A DNA stretch of 6,496 bases from positions 1 through 6,496 of the forward strand of contig UROL01000109.1 in the NCBI GenBank assembly GCA_900549495.1, read 5' to 3'. The notes under the pieces were generated by a model, which was given only the letters and a program-made list of their open reading frames with translations, was not told where the DNA came from and searched no databases. Made by a program: the position numbers and the translations under genes. Source of the stretch: an uncultured Eubacteriales bacterium (GTDB taxonomy: Bacteria; Bacillota; Clostridia; Oscillospirales; Oscillospiraceae). This document shows positions 4,342 to 6,496 of this stretch, in pieces. Each line of letters begins with the position of its first letter. Position 1 is the first letter of the stretch.

Positions 4342-6469
4342 TTACAGGTGCAACACCCGGTCCTTGATTTCCTGGGTGCGACCCTGGTTCCAAAATTGGG
4401 TGCCGATATAGCCGCAGGTGCGGCGGGCGACATTCATCTTGCTCTGGTCCCGGTTGCCGCACTGGGGGCAGACCCAAACCAGCTTGTTTTCATCCTCTTG
4501 GATTTCAATTTCTCCGTCGTAGCCGCAAATCTGGCAGTAGTCGGACTTGGTGTTCAGCTCGGCATACATGATATTGTCGTAGATGAACTGCATCAGCTCC
4601 AACACTGCATCGATGTTCTGCTGCATATTGGGAACCTCTACATAGCTGATGGCGCCACCGGGAGACAGCTGCTGGAATTCCGCTTCGAAGCGCAGCTTGG
4701 TAAAAGCGTCGATTTTTTCGGACACATGGACATGGTAGGAGTTGGTGATATAGCTCTTGTCCGTGATACCGGCAATCATGCCGAAGCGCTTTTGCAGACA
4801 CTTGGCAAATTTATAGGTGGTGGATTCCAGGGGGGTGCCGTACAGGGAGAAGTCGATATTGTGCTGTGCCTTCCAGGTCTTGCAGGCATCGTTCATATGC
4901 TGCATCACCCGCAGGGCGAAGGGCTTGGCCTCCTCGTCGGTATGGGATTTTCCGGTCATATACTTGACGCACTCATATAGTCCTGCGTAGCCCAGGGAGA
5001 TGGTGGAGTAGCCGCCGTACAGCAGCTTATCAATGGGCTCACCCTTTTTCAGCCGGGCAAGGGCACCGTACTGCCACAAAATGGGGGCAGCATCGGACAA
5101 TGTGCCCTTGAGCCGGTTGTGGCGGCACATCAGCGCTTCGTGGCACAGCTCCAAACGCTCATCAAAAATCTTCCAGAACTTGTCCATGTCCCGCTCAGAG
5201 GACAGGGCCACATCCACCAGATTGATGGTAACAACGCCCTGATTGAACCGGCCATAGTATTTTGGCTTGCCATTTTCGTCCACATAGGGGGTCAGGAAGG
5301 AGCGGCAGCCCATGCAGGTGTAGCAGTGGCCCTGGCCGTTCTTGTCCACCTTCAGCTCCAGCATTTTCTTTTCACTGATATAGTCGGGAACCATTCGCTT
5401 TGCGGTGCATTGGGCGGCCAGCTTGGTCAGGTACCAATAGGGCGTACCCTCCCGGATGTTCTCCTCTTCCAGCACATAAATCAGCTTGGGGAAGGCTGGG
5501 GTAATCCACACGCCCTTTTCGTTTTTCACGCCCTCGTAGCGCTGGCGCAGAGTCTCCTCGATAATCATTGCCAGGTCTTTCTTTTCCTGTTCGTTTCTGG
5601 CCTCGTTCAGGTACATAAAGACGGTGATAAAGGGTGCCTGGCCGTTGGTAGTCATCAGGGTGACAACCTGGTACTGAATGGTCTGCACACCCCGGCGCAC
5701 TTCGTCCCGAAGACGATCCTCTACCACCTTGGAGATGGCTTCTTCGGATGGGGTAATGCCGAAGACGTCCATTTCCTTTTCCACATTCTTGCGAATCTTC
5801 TCCCGGCTGATCTGCACAAAGGGGGCCAGGTGGGTCAGAGAGATGGACTGACCGCCATACTGGTTGGAGGCCACCTGTGCGATAATCTGGGTGGCAATGT
5901 TGCAGGCGGTGGAGAAGGAATGGGGCTTTTCAATCAGCGTACCGGAAATCACGGTGCCGTTTTGCAGCATATCCTCCAGATTCACCAGGTCACAGTTGTG
6001 CATGTGCTGGGCGTAATAGTCGGAGTCGTGGAAATGAATGATACCGTTCTCGTGAGCGGCTACAATCTCCGGGGGAAGCAGAATACGGTTGGTGATATCT
6101 TTGGAAACCTCACCGGCCATATAGTCACGCTGTACGGCGTTGATGGTGGGGTTTTTATTGGCATTCTCCTGCTTGACCTCTTCGTTGTTGCACTCAATCA
6201 GGCTGAGGATACGGTCGTCGGTGGTGTTGGACTGGCGCAGAAGGCTGCGGGTGTAGCGGTAGGTAATGTATTCCTTGGCGACTTCAAAGGCACCATGGGC
6301 CATAATGGATTTTTCTACCAGGTCCTGGATTTCTTCCACGGACGGGCTGCGCCCCATTTCTTCGCAGGCAACCTCTACCCGTTCGGAAATACGGCGAATC
6401 TGAAGGGGGGTCAAACGGACCTTTTCATCGGCGGCCTGGTTGGCCTTGGTGACGGCTATATTGATTTTC
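4342..6469 (-). CDS. nrdD: Anaerobic ribonucleoside-triphosphate reductase (class III), 5'-truncated
   Basis: This oxygen-sensitive glycyl-radical enzyme reduces ribonucleoside triphosphates to dNTPs in anaerobic growth. The genomic part encodes 708 residues; the first intact codon is Lys at 6468, and the preceding MCIRDR is adapter. Only about 20-25 residues appear missing, judged by where the ATP-cone begins in relatives. Residues 1-80 are the rest of that regulatory ATP-cone (PSVEEIQDLVEKSIM...). The barrel domain has HNCDLVN (Cys159) and CYTCMGCRSFL (Cys382, 385, 388), containing the radical-relay cysteines, and YGTPLES (543-549). The C-terminus has a zinc site of two CxxC pairs (Cys645/648 and Cys667/670) and the glycyl-radical motif RTCGYIG with Gly686. 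It needs the radical-SAM activase NrdG, often encoded just downstream; here the downstream neighbour is convergent pfkA, so nrdG must be elsewhere. Confidence 0.97.
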
Positions 6470-6496
6470 CTGTCTCTTATACACATCTCCGAGCCC
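6470..6496 (-). other. Nextera Read 2 adapter, reverse complement (artefact)
   Basis: The last 27 bases are the mosaic end CTGTCTCTTATACACATCT (6470-6488) followed by CCGAGCCC, the start of the Read 2 adapter read outward. They are not genomic. They replace the true start of nrdD and give the false N-terminus MCIRDR. Confidence 0.98.

Noticed and set aside
3056..4477. 473-residue minus-strand open frame opposite pfkA
   Set aside because: It is a shadow of pfkA and the end of nrdD: it overlaps two conserved genes, has no recognisable domain and no ribosome binding site that I can see.
4306..4980. 224-residue plus-strand open frame inside nrdD
   Set aside because: It is antisense to the conserved zinc-site and glycyl-radical region of nrdD. 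The hydrophobic repeats in its translation follow from the reverse complement of nrdD codons.
1..6496. Inverted Tn5 mosaic ends at both termini, suggesting a composite transposon
   Set aside because: Each mosaic end is joined to the Nextera Read 2 adapter, and the left one also to an index and P7 bases. That is library chemistry, not a mobile element.

Overview
This window is a 6.5 kb contig from a low-to-moderate GC anaerobic Firmicute, probably a gut Clostridia or Oscillospiraceae-type organism. The evidence is an oxygen-sensitive class III ribonucleotide reductase, strong AGGAGG-type ribosome binding sites, sigma-A-like promoters in AT-rich gaps, and Clostridia-like protein sequences. The exact genus cannot be read from the sequence. 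Both ends are sequencing artefact rather than genome. Bases 1-47 are an Illumina Nextera i7/Read 2 adapter that includes a readable index, and bases 6470-6496 are the reverse complement of the same adapter. Real genomic sequence is therefore about 48-6469. The outer genes, radA and nrdD, are cut at their 5' ends, and any protein beginning MGSEMCIRDR or MCIRDR carries residues translated from adapter.

Layout, left to right: (1) the 3' three quarters of radA (+), a recombination helicase, closed by a strong hairpin terminator. (2) Convergent to it, a 149-residue protein (-) with an N-terminal XRE helix-turn-helix, a VEKP-rich tetrad-repeat linker and a single C-terminal membrane segment; it has its own promoter. 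(3) A 333-residue tyrosine recombinase (-) with all six catalytic residues. (4) A 501-bp intergenic region between the divergent recombinase and pfkA. It holds a perfect 18-bp inverted repeat overlapping the recombinase -35 box, a GC-rich segment with nested complementary arms (a possible structured RNA or leader) behind a second minus-strand promoter, a pair of about 20-bp direct repeats, and the pfkA promoter. (5) pfkA (+), an ATP-dependent 6-phosphofructokinase, with a long hairpin terminator. (6) Convergent nrdD (-), the class III anaerobic ribonucleoside-triphosphate reductase, lacking only about its first 20-25 residues.

Three genes are core housekeeping functions: recombinational repair, glycolysis and anaerobic dNTP synthesis. 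The accessory-looking part is the two-gene block between radA and the pfkA leader: a membrane-tethered DNA-binding protein and an orphan Xer-like recombinase with a palindromic operator candidate. No cargo genes, IS ends, tRNA, CRISPR or complete prophage are present. The items most worth following up are the tail-anchored XRE protein, the palindrome on the recombinase promoter and the structured intergenic segment.
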